From contig DLGO01000021.1 in NCBI GenBank assembly GCA_002482725.1, positions 7,001 through 26,397 of the forward strand: DNA of 19,397 nt, in the 5' to 3' direction. The DNA comes from Bacteroidetes bacterium UBA7692 (GTDB taxonomy: Bacteria; Bacteroidota; Bacteroidia; Chitinophagales; LD1). Both the position numbers and the translations under genes were made by a program. This document shows, piece after piece, positions 8,450-15,072 of this stretch (its first letter is position 1; each line of letters opens with the position of its first letter). Below the pieces are notes generated by a model. That model saw nothing but the letters and a program-made list of their open reading frames with translations, was not told where the DNA came from and made no database searches.

Positions 8450-8522
8450 TAGTCTTGATTTACAAGCAATTAGTGGCATTGATAATAGCTGTACCCCCGA
8501 TTGTGCCCATAAGTAGTACGTT

Positions 8523-8565
8523 GGAAATTTTTATTTCACGGCTTTACCAAAACTGCGTTTTTGGA
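8523..8565. repeat. Diverged half copy of the tRNA-adjacent palindromic element
   Basis: This stretch aligns with 8644-8685 at 38 of 43 positions (four mismatches, one gap), including the core CCAAAACTGCG. It has the left arm and tip of the central hairpin but no matching right arm. A separate small hairpin follows at 8570-8594 (GGGAT/ATCCC plus ATCC/GGAT). Confidence 0.75.
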
Positions 8566-8609
8566 TACAGGGATTATCCGGGGCGGATGATCCCTTGAGC
8601 GGGGGGCTT

Positions 8610-8739
8610 CAATCTTAATTGCTGTCATCGCTGCGCGATTCCCGGCAATTTTTGTTTCCCGGCATTACCAAAACTGCGTTTTGGACTGCCGGGAAACAAA
8701 AATTGCCGTCCACCTTTCGGTGGACAGCAATTAAGATTG
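8610..8739. repeat. Nested cloverleaf-like inverted-repeat element
   Basis: The outer stem is a perfect 17-bp inverted repeat, 8610-8626 with 8723-8739. Inside are three hairpins in a row. The first is ATCGC/GCGAT (8627-8631, 8635-8639). The second is a perfect 22-bp stem (8643-8664 with 8687-8708) topped by a 7-bp CCAAAAC/GTTTTGG stem (8668-8674, 8678-8684). The third is GTCCACC/GGTGGAC (8708-8714, 8719-8725), sharing 3 nt with the outer arm. Read on the minus strand the third loop is GAAA. The outer arm overlaps the CCA of tRNA-Ser, so the element would be the immediate 3' trailer of that transcript. It resembles REP/MITE-type elements; no protein is encoded. Confidence 0.85.
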
Positions 8740-8828
8740 GCGGAGAGAGAGGGATTCGAACCCACGGAACGCTCATCACGTTCGACTGTTTTCAAGACAG
8801 TTCCATTCAACCGCTCTGGCATCTCTCC
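8738..8828 (-). tRNA. tRNA-Ser(UGA)
   Basis: The minus strand gives acceptor GGAGAGA paired with TCTCTCC, discriminator G and an encoded CCA (8740-8738). The anticodon arm is ACTGT-CTTGAAA-ACAGT, reading UGA for serine. The long class II variable arm GAACG...CGTTC is typical of tRNA-Ser, and the T-loop is TTCGAAT. It stands alone, with no tRNA neighbours. Confidence 0.95.
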
Positions 8829-8833
8829 GTGGA

Positions 8834-8841
8834 CAAAAATA
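8834..8841 (-). promoter_or_regulatory. Possible -7 box upstream of tRNA-Ser
   Basis: TATTTTTG on the minus strand fits TAnnTTTG exactly and lies 5 nt before the tRNA 5' end. No TTG is found at the right distance (only TTT), so this is tentative. Confidence 0.3.
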
Positions 8842-8978
8842 GAAAAATCGCTTATGATTAAAAGCCCTTGCAAAAATTTATTGCAGAAAGGCCGCTTTTT
8901 TAGATAGTTATGCGTGTGGGTGTTCGAGGCTATAACCTTTGCAGCAGTAGGCCTGTAGGGCACATACAGATGCCTGAA

Positions 8979-9923
8979 TTAAAAATCTGACGGCATGGAC
9001 AAATTCTTGTTGTAGTAGATGCTGGCGTTCAGTTCGTAGCCTATGAGCAGTACAAATGCATTGACATTGAACCAGACCATCATAAGCATAATGGTGCCTA
9101 TGGACCCGAATATGGTATTGTAGTTCTGCAGGTGGTTCAGGTAATACGAGAATCCCAATGACGCCAGTATAGACATAATGGTGGCCACGGTAGCTCCCGT
9201 GGATATAAAGCGGTACTTCTTTTTAGTAGAGGGGCCGTAGTAGTATATCATGGAAATAGAAAAGAAAAACAGCAGTACAATAATCAGGTAACGCACAAAG
9301 TTGATGAAGAAGCGGGTGTACTCGTTTTCGATATTGAGGTAGCGGAATATGTAGTGAAAGATATCCTGCCCCACGATGATCATAACTATAGAGAACAGGA
9401 ACAGCATAGCCAACAGAAAGGTAAGCTTAAGGGCCACGATGCGCGTTTGCAGGGCATTGCGCTTGGTGTAGTGCTCATAACTCTTGTCGAACGAGGCCAT
9501 CATGCTAACCACACCATTGGAGGTGAGCATAAGGGAAAGGAAGAAGGCAAAGGTCAATAGCCCGCCGCGCTTGTTGTTCAGCACGTCGTTCAGCGTACCG
9601 AATATGAACTCATAAAACTGGCCCGATGGCAATATGGTTTTCAGCAGGCTTTCGATATTGGTAGGGTTAAGCGCTTTTATGTTGAGGTATGGCAATAGCG
9701 AAAAGATAAAGATAAGCGCAGGGAAGAGCGCCAGAAAGAAACTGAAGGCGATGCTTTTGCTGCGCATCGGCAGCGAGTTCTTCCTAATTTCTTCCATAAA
9801 AAAACGCTGCACGTGGTACACAGGCACATCATCGAACCCCGGCAGGGTTATCAGTTTTATTTTTTCCTCCCATGGTTTCAGGTGGGGGTATTTCTCAAGA
9901 ATTTTTAACCAGATCTTATTCAT
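8979..9923 (-). CDS. YihY/BrkB family inner-membrane protein
   Basis: 314 residues with about six membrane segments (around 55-80, 119-144, 162-185, 205-230, 239-262, 270-300) after a hydrophilic N-terminus of about 50 residues. The layout, the first segment with SFFLALFPALIF, the GATVATIMSILASLGFSYYL segment and the last segment with WFNVNAFVLLIGYELNA are those of the YihY/virulence factor BrkB family. Once called ribonuclease BN by mistake, the family has no settled biochemical role; transport or envelope functions are suspected. Its ATG overlaps the TGA of the thioesterase gene as ATGA, pointing to translational coupling. Confidence 0.9.
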   Translation of the reverse strand: MNKIWLKILEKYPHLKPWEEKIKLITLPGFDDVPVYHVQRFFMEEIRKNSLPMRSKSIAFSFFLALFPALIFIFSLLPYLNIKALNPTNIESLLKTILPSGQFYEFIFGTLNDVLNNKRGGLLTFAFFLSLMLTSNGVVSMMASFDKSYEHYTKRNALQTRIVALKLTFLLAMLFLFSIVMIIVGQDIFHYIFRYLNIENEYTRFFINFVRYLIIVLLFFFSISMIYYYGPSTKKKYRFISTGATVATIMSILASLGFSYYLNHLQNYNTIFGSIGTIMLMMVWFNVNAFVLLIGYELNASIYYNKNLSMPSDF

Positions 9924-10342
9924 TCATCCTTTTTCGTTTCAAAAAACCGTTGCAGGCTATCCGTTAGCAATTTGGGTGCACGGGTGGGTTTGTTGTCGTC
10001 TACCTTTACAAAGACAAGCGAAGTATCCCCTTCGTTTAAAAGCTCCCCGTGCTGGTTGTGTATGGTGTACCGCCAGGTGATAACGCGGCCGGGCATTTCA
10101 TCTATATACGCGGTTACGGTCAGCAAGTCATCGTAAAAAGCCGGCCTGGCATATTTTATCGACATGCGGGTTACCGGCATTATTACGCCTGTTTCCTCTA
10201 TCTGCTTGTAGCTGATACCTGTAGAGCGTATTGCTTCTGCACGTGCCTGCTCGTAGTAGTACGGGTAGTTGCCGTAGTACACGTATCCCATTTTATCGGT
10301 ATCGCCAAAGCGGACCCTCAACTGATGCTGATAGCTGAACAT
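9920..10342 (-). CDS. Acyl-CoA thioesterase, YbgC/4HBT hotdog family
   Basis: 140 residues from the ATG at 10342. A longer in-frame reading to 10504 adds 54 residues that are not part of the family, so I reject it. The start VRFGDTDKMGYVYYGNYPYYYEQAR (about residues 10-34) is the 4HBT/YbgC signature; by comparison with 4-hydroxybenzoyl-CoA thioesterase, Asp16 would be the catalytic acid. The usual family length is 130-150 residues. It should hydrolyse acyl-CoA thioesters in the cytoplasm; chain length cannot be read from sequence. The gene is translationally coupled to the YihY-type membrane protein gene downstream. Confidence 0.9.
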   Translation of the reverse strand: MFSYQHQLRVRFGDTDKMGYVYYGNYPYYYEQARAEAIRSTGISYKQIEETGVIMPVTRMSIKYARPAFYDDLLTVTAYIDEMPGRVITWRYTIHNQHGELLNEGDTSLVFVKVDDNKPTRAPKLLTDSLQRFFETKKDE

Positions 10343-10493
10343 ATCGGTCAAAAATAATGGGTAATTGCAATGTGGGGTTGTTTTTCGCATCATTCCGGTT
10401 TCCAATCGCCTAGATTCAAAGTCAATTTTTTTAATTCTCCAGCTACAAGCTTTTGGATATGAAGGCGCTGAGTGATGGCAGGAATTTATTTTT

Positions 10494-10526
10494 TTGGCTG
10501 TCAATTTGTCTTTTTGAGTACTATTG
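10494..10526 (+). promoter_or_regulatory. Possible promoter of grpE-dnaJ
   Basis: TTG at 10494-10496, a 22-nt spacer, then TACTATTG (10519-10526), seven of eight matches to the -7 consensus counting the two free positions. It gives a leader of about 34 nt. No CIRCE-type operator inverted repeat is seen between here and the grpE start. Confidence 0.35.
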
Positions 10527-10566
10527 GCAGAGATTTTGAGTAATTGCAGTAAATATTAAGGAAATC

Positions 10567-11166
10567 ATGGAAGAAAATAAAGATAAGCAGGAGGAAGGTT
10601 CAAATATATTCAACGATATGAAGGAGCAGGTAAAGGACTTTTTCAGCAAGGGGGAAGATGTTGCTGAAGCTGCTGATAATGAGCAAGATACAGTGGTAGA
10701 TAGCGCAAAGCTGCAGGAAGAAAACGCACAGCTTACCCAGCAGGTAGCTGAGCTGAAAGACAAATACCTGCGCCTGTATGCCGACTTCGATAATGCGAAA
10801 AAACGTCATGCGCGCGAGCAGCTGGATATGATACAAACTGCCAGCAAGAACGTGATAAAGGACATTTTGCCAGTAATAGATGACTTTGAGCGCGGATTGA
10901 AAACCATAGAAACTGCCACAGAGGTAGCCCCGGTAAAAGAAGGCGTTTTGCTGATTTACAATAAGCTGGTGGGTACTTTGACGTCAAAAGGCCTGAAAGC
11001 CATGGAGACGAAGGGACATGAATTTGATGTGGAATTGCACGAGGCGATTACCGAAATACCTGCACCTACCCCAGAAATGGCCGGCAAGGTGATAGATGAG
11101 GTAGAAAAGGGATACCTTTTGAACGATAAGATCATTCGTTTTGCCAAAGTGGTAGTGGGCAAATAG
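10567..11166 (+). CDS. grpE: GrpE, DnaK nucleotide exchange factor
   Basis: 199 residues, the normal length. An acidic, variable N-terminus (1-45) is followed by a long coiled coil (about 46-95, with LQEENAQLTQQVAELKDKYLRLYADFDNAKKR). The conserved helical region VIKDILPVIDDFERGL and the C-terminal beta domain follow, the latter with KGLKAMETKGHEFDVELHEAI and VIDEVEKGYLLNDKIIRFAKVVV. It dimerises and drives ADP release from DnaK. The gene directly precedes dnaJ (44-nt gap) on the same strand; dnaK itself is not in this window. Confidence 0.97.
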   Translation: MEENKDKQEEGSNIFNDMKEQVKDFFSKGEDVAEAADNEQDTVVDSAKLQEENAQLTQQVAELKDKYLRLYADFDNAKKRHAREQLDMIQTASKNVIKDILPVIDDFERGLKTIETATEVAPVKEGVLLIYNKLVGTLTSKGLKAMETKGHEFDVELHEAITEIPAPTPEMAGKVIDEVEKGYLLNDKIIRFAKVVVGK

Positions 11167-11210
11167 GATATTGACGGATAGGAATTACATTATTTGAGGA
11201 TATACATACA

Positions 11211-12401
11211 ATGGCAAAGAAAGATTTTTACGAGATACTGGGAGTGGCGAAAGGCGCAACTGCGGACGAGGTGAAAAAAGCCTATCGCAAGATTGCGCTG
11301 AAGTACCACCCCGACAGGAACCAGGGCGACAAGGCAGCGGAAGACAAGTTTAAGGAAGCTGCTGAAGCTTATGAGATACTGGGTGATGCTGAAAAACGCG
11401 CACGCTACGACCAATATGGCCATGCAGGGGTAAGCGGTCCGGGAGGCAGCGGTGGTTTCCAGGGTGGTGGTATGAACATGGAAGACATCTTCCGCAACTT
11501 CGGCGACGTGTTCAACGGTGGCGGTGGCGGCGGAGGAGGATTCGACCCGTTCGAATCTTTCTTTGGCGGTGGTGGCGGAGGACGCGGTGGTCAGCGCAGC
11601 CGTGGCAAGCGTGGTGCCAACCTGCGCATTAAAGTAAAAATGACCTTGAAAGATGTGGCCTTTGGCGCACAGAAAACGATAAAGGTAAAGAAGCATGTAG
11701 TGTGCCATACCTGCGATGGTTCGGGTGCCAAGGATAAAAGCTCGGTAGGCAAGTGTACGCATTGCAACGGGCAGGGTGTGGTAAGGAAAGTGTCGAACAC
11801 AATACTTGGCCAGATGCAAACCAGCAGCACATGTCCGTACTGTAATGGCTCGGGCGAAATGATTACCAAAAAATGTACTACCTGCAACGGTATAGGTACA
11901 GAATACGGTGAGGAAACACTGACGATAGATATACCTGCAGGTGTGCAGGAGGGCATGCAGCTATCGATGAGCAGCAAGGGCAACGCAGGTGAAAACGGCG
12001 GACCGGCAGGCGACCTGATAATAAATGTAGAAGTACAAAATGATACAGAGCTGAGCATAGACGGGCAAAACCTGATATATGAGCTGAACCTGAACTTTGC
12101 AGATGCGGCACTAGGCACGCAGGTAGAAGTACCGACCCTGGAGGGCAAAGCAAAATTCAAAATACCGGCTGGCACGCAGGCAGGCAAGGTCTTCCGCATG
12201 AGCGGAAAAGGGTTGCCATCGGTGAACAGCTACGGCAGGGGCGACCAGCTGATAATAGCGTATGTGTACACCCCACAAACCCTGAATGCAGAAGAAAAAG
12301 CATTGCTGGAAAAAATACGCGGTGCGTCTAACTTTCAACCAAAGCCGGGAGAAAAAACCGACAGGGGATTTTTTGAGAAGGTGAAAGACTTTTTCGAATA
12401 A
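11211..12401 (+). CDS. dnaJ: DnaJ co-chaperone
   Basis: 396 residues, a full type I DnaJ. The J domain spans residues 1-70 with HPD at 33-35. A very glycine-rich G/F region (about 72-130) includes a run of eight glycines. Four zinc-binding CxxCxGxG motifs lie at 165-172 (CHTCDGSG), 182-189 (CTHCNGQG), 208-215 (CPYCNGSG) and 222-229 (CTTCNGIG), followed by the C-terminal substrate-binding domains. It stimulates the DnaK ATPase and delivers unfolded proteins. It is cotranscribed with grpE, and the intrinsic terminator 24 nt after its stop closes the unit. Confidence 0.98.
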   Translation: MAKKDFYEILGVAKGATADEVKKAYRKIALKYHPDRNQGDKAAEDKFKEAAEAYEILGDAEKRARYDQYGHAGVSGPGGSGGFQGGGMNMEDIFRNFGDVFNGGGGGGGGFDPFESFFGGGGGGRGGQRSRGKRGANLRIKVKMTLKDVAFGAQKTIKVKKHVVCHTCDGSGAKDKSSVGKCTHCNGQGVVRKVSNTILGQMQTSSTCPYCNGSGEMITKKCTTCNGIGTEYGEETLTIDIPAGVQEGMQLSMSSKGNAGENGGPAGDLIINVEVQNDTELSIDGQNLIYELNLNFADAALGTQVEVPTLEGKAKFKIPAGTQAGKVFRMSGKGLPSVNSYGRGDQLIIAYVYTPQTLNAEEKALLEKIRGASNFQPKPGEKTDRGFFEKVKDFFE

Positions 12402-12424
12402 TACAAATAGCAGACAAATTATTG

Positions 12425-12460
12425 AACGCCACATTGCTTAATTGGAATGTGGCGTTTTTT
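12425..12460 (+). terminator. Intrinsic terminator after dnaJ
   Basis: A perfect 11-bp stem, AACGCCACATT (12425-12435) with AATGTGGCGTT (12446-12456), has a 10-nt loop and runs into a T-tract (12455-12460). Confidence 0.9.
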
Positions 12461-12471
12461 ATTTATGTTTA
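12442..12471 (+). promoter_or_regulatory. Possible promoter of the NfeD-flotillin pair
   Basis: TTG (12442-12444), an exact 19-nt spacer and TATGTTTA (12464-12471; seven of eight to TAnnTTTG). It lies inside and just after the dnaJ terminator hairpin. A start near 12478 would exclude the ATG at 12447 and support the one at 12492. Confidence 0.45.
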
Positions 12472-12491
12472 TTTTCTACCTATACCGTAAC

Positions 12492-13058
12492 ATGGAATAC
12501 TTCAACACCCTGGAACCCTTGCTAAGGACCTTTTGGTTCATAGCATTGCCTGTCAGCCTTGTGTTTATTGTGCAGAGCATCATGACCTTTTCGGGTGCCG
12601 ATAGCAGTGATGGATTGAATGCAGATTTTAATGGCGACATGCATCATGGCGATGGGCCGTTTCAGCTATTTTCTTTCAGGAACCTGATTAATTTTTTGCT
12701 GGGCTTCGGCTGGTCGGGTGTGGCATTTTACAATGTTATTACTACGCCGGTGTTATTGATACTGGTAGCTACCTTGATCGGTGCAGGCTTTGTAGCTGCA
12801 TTCTTCTTTATGATGCGGCAGATACAGGGATTGGCCGAGGACAACACTTTCAGGCTATCGTCTGTGGTAAATAAGAGTGCTTCTGTTTACATCCCGATCC
12901 CTGCTGCTAATGGTGGAAGGGGAAAAGTACAGGTGAGTGTAAATGGTTCGTTTCACGAAATAGATGCCATTACAGAATTTGAAAGAATAGAAACCGGCGC
13001 TACGGTAAGGATAGTGAAATTGCAAAGCGAAAATCTTGTATCAGTTCAAAAAATCTAA
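12492..13058 (+). CDS. NfeD-like membrane protein, partner of flotillin
   Basis: 188 residues from the ATG at 12492. The alternative ATG at 12447 lies within the dnaJ terminator stem and adds 15 residues, so it is less likely. Three membrane segments are seen (about residues 14-34, 60-85 and 87-110), then a soluble C-terminal domain of about 70 residues with a GRGKVQVSVNG strand and a final GATVRIVKLQSENLVSVQKI. This is the OB-fold pattern of the NfeD/YqiJ family. In many bacteria such genes sit beside a flotillin gene, as here with a 9-nt gap; the proteins are thought to work together in membrane microdomains. Family assignment rests on layout, tail and neighbour. Confidence 0.8.
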   Translation: MEYFNTLEPLLRTFWFIALPVSLVFIVQSIMTFSGADSSDGLNADFNGDMHHGDGPFQLFSFRNLINFLLGFGWSGVAFYNVITTPVLLILVATLIGAGFVAAFFFMMRQIQGLAEDNTFRLSSVVNKSASVYIPIPAANGGRGKVQVSVNGSFHEIDAITEFERIETGATVRIVKLQSENLVSVQKI

Positions 13059-13067
13059 ATAAACTCA

Positions 13068-14567
13068 ATGGGACCATTAATCATCGTCGTTGTTATTGTC
13101 GTTGTATTATTTACAACACTATCTGCCCTTATCTCGCGCTTCAAAAGATGCCCTTCGGATAAGATATTGGTAATCTATGGCCGCACGGGCGGTACATCTG
13201 CTAAGTGTGTGCACGGTGGCGGTGCCTTTATATGGCCGGTTATCCAGGATTACGCATTTCTGGACCTGAAGCCGATATCGATAGAAGCCAACCTGACCAA
13301 TGCGCTTAGCAGGCAGAACATAAGAGTAGATGTGCCTTGTCGTTTTACCATAGCTATATCTACTGAAGCCGATAGCATGAACAATGCTGCTGAAAGGTTG
13401 CTGGGTCTTACGCCTGCGGGTATTCAAGAACTGGCAAAAGATATATTGTTCGGGCAGTTGCGTCTGGTAATCGCTACCATGACGATAGAAGAGATAAACT
13501 CTGACCGCGATAAGTTTTTGGAGAACATATCGAAGAACATAGACAACGAGTTGAAGAAAATAGGCCTGAAGCTGATAAACGTAAACGTAACGGATATAAA
13601 GGATGAGTCGGGCTACATAGAAGCGCTTGGAAAAGAAGCTGCTGCTAAGGCAATAAACGAGGCAAAAATAAGTGTTGCCGAGCAACTGAAAATAGGGGAA
13701 ACAGGTAAGGCAATAGCTGACAGGGAAAAAGATGTGCAGATAGCTGAAACCCAGAGGGAGCGCGATGTGAAGATTGCCATAACCCAAAAGGACAGGGAGA
13801 TAAGCATAGCCTCTGCTACCAAAGATGAAGCCATAGGAAAGGCCGAAGCTGCAAAAGATACCAGGATAAAAACATCGGAAGCAAACGCGCTTGCAATAAA
13901 GGGAGAGAACGAAGCGAAAGTTTCGATAGCCAGTTCGGATGCATTCCGCAGGGAGAAAGAGGCAGAATCGTTGCGCGTGGCAATGACTGCTGAGAAAGTG
14001 CAGCAGGCAAGGGCTCTGGAAGAGTCGTACATAGCGGAGCAAAAAGCAGAGGCTGCCCGTTCTGAGAGGGAGCGCTCCACGCAGTTTGCCAACATAGTGA
14101 TACCTGCAGAGATAGCCAAGCAGCGCGCCATAATAGAAGCACAGGCAGCTGCAGAAACCATAAGGGTAAATGCGAAAGGTGAGGCCGATGCGATATATGC
14201 CAAGATGGAAGCGGAGGCCAAAGGTTTGTTCGAGATACTGACCAAGCAGGCAGAGGGTTATAAAGAAGTAGTAGCTGCGGCAGGTGGCGACCCTAATAAG
14301 GCGTTCCAGCTATTGCTGATAGAGAAGTTGCCGGAGCTGGTGAAAACACAGGTAGAAGCGGTGAAGAACATCAAGATAGATAAGATAACTGTGTGGGATT
14401 CGGGCAATGGTGCGGATGGTAATTCATCTACCGCCAACTTTGTGTCGGGCATGATGAAAACGGTGCCTCCGTTGAATGACCTGTTCAACATGGCGGGACT
14501 TAACCTGCCAACTTACCTGAAAGGGAATGAGCAGGCGGAGGAAGCGAAAGAGGACGAGAAGAAATAA
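13068..14567 (+). CDS. Flotillin-family (SPFH/band 7) protein
   Basis: 499 residues. One N-terminal membrane segment (about 2-23) is followed by an SPFH domain (about 25-200) with the flotillin-typical CVHGGGAFIWPVIQDYAFLDL, then a long Ala/Glu/Lys-rich coiled coil (about 205-400) with repeated E-A-K and D-x-E-I/V-x-I-A units. The C-terminal region contains KQAEGYKEVVAAAGGDPNKAFQLL, conserved in flotillins of the YuaG/YqiK type. Flotillins form large oligomers that organise membrane domains and affect membrane fluidity. Operon partner of the NfeD-like gene upstream; a terminator follows the stop. The large open frame on the opposite strand is a result of codon bias in the coiled coil. Confidence 0.93.
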   Translation: MGPLIIVVVIVVVLFTTLSALISRFKRCPSDKILVIYGRTGGTSAKCVHGGGAFIWPVIQDYAFLDLKPISIEANLTNALSRQNIRVDVPCRFTIAISTEADSMNNAAERLLGLTPAGIQELAKDILFGQLRLVIATMTIEEINSDRDKFLENISKNIDNELKKIGLKLINVNVTDIKDESGYIEALGKEAAAKAINEAKISVAEQLKIGETGKAIADREKDVQIAETQRERDVKIAITQKDREISIASATKDEAIGKAEAAKDTRIKTSEANALAIKGENEAKVSIASSDAFRREKEAESLRVAMTAEKVQQARALEESYIAEQKAEAARSERERSTQFANIVIPAEIAKQRAIIEAQAAAETIRVNAKGEADAIYAKMEAEAKGLFEILTKQAEGYKEVVAAAGGDPNKAFQLLLIEKLPELVKTQVEAVKNIKIDKITVWDSGNGADGNSSTANFVSGMMKTVPPLNDLFNMAGLNLPTYLKGNEQAEEAKEDEKK

Positions 14568-14586
14568 GAGCAGTCTTAAATATTAC

Positions 14587-14629
14587 ATCCACAGTTTTAA
14601 TGTTTACTCATTGGGGCTGTGGATTTTTT
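14587..14629 (+). terminator. Intrinsic terminator after the flotillin gene
   Basis: A 16-bp stem (14587-14602 with 14609-14624) with a 6-nt loop: ATCCACAG/CTGTGGAT, four U.G pairs, then AATG/CATT, followed by a T-tract at 14624-14629. The U.G pairs make it strong only on this strand. Confidence 0.8.
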
Positions 14630-14710
14630 GTTTGTGGAATTTCAATGGTAGACAACAACATTTAAAAGACTTTACACACGCAGGGTTTGGTCAACATAGT
14701 TTTTCTTAGC

Positions 14711-14931
14711 CATTCTTTTTCCTTGATGAAAAAGAATCAAAAAATCAAGCGCTGTATTTTCTTTTAAGGCTGCAAAACCACGTCAAAAACCTAAACTCCA
14801 TGATCATCGCATCTCAGGATCCCGATAGTGCTATAATCGTGTTGGCGAGCATGGCGTTCTTAACGGTTTTTGACGTGGCCTTGCGAGCCAAGAAAATAAG
14901 GCGCAGGGGTCGATGTAGTGAAGTTTAGGTT
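14711..14931. repeat. Long imperfect inverted repeat, possible dispersed element
   Basis: The main hairpin has arms 14749-14791 and 14865-14904. It includes a perfect 14-bp core (CCACGTCAAAAACC at 14778-14791 with 14865-14878), then GCAA/TTGC, GGCT/AGCC, TATTTTCTT/AAGAAAATA and GCGC/GCGC. The loop is 73 nt. Beside it are a small hairpin ATTCTTTTT/AAAAAGAAT (14712-14720, 14729-14737) and a crossing 10-bp pair AACCTAAACT/AGTTTAGGTT (14788-14797, 14922-14931). One plus-strand frame is open for about 72 codons, without a convincing start. This fills most of the 505-nt gap between the flotillin and BatA-like genes; the rest (14940-15072) shows nothing clear. Confidence 0.75.
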
Positions 14932-15072
14932 ACGCATGGTCAGTTTCATATTCCTATAGTAATGGGATAAACCTTTATACGGCTTGGATGTTAGTTAACT
15001 AATTGTTTTACATTGTTATCTTCATAATAACAGAGGTAGAATCTAATCAACAAAACAACTATTTTCGCCAAT

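Noticed and set aside
8451..8520. A second, complete tRNA upstream of the 18-bp tRNA-like fragment
   Set aside because: The anticodon-loop-like CTTGTAAATC has mismatched stems, the T-stem does not pair and no 5' acceptor strand is present.
8625..8963. 112-codon minus-strand frame across tRNA-Ser and the palindromic element
   Set aside because: It translates the tRNA and the hairpin arms themselves, so it is not a protein gene.
11190..12199. Two long minus-strand open frames opposite dnaJ
   Set aside because: They mirror the Gly-rich and zinc-motif codons of dnaJ and have no domain features.
13119..14042. 307-codon open frame on the minus strand
   Set aside because: It lies wholly inside the flotillin gene, reads as Tyr/Phe/Cys-rich nonsense and arises from codon bias in the coiled coil.
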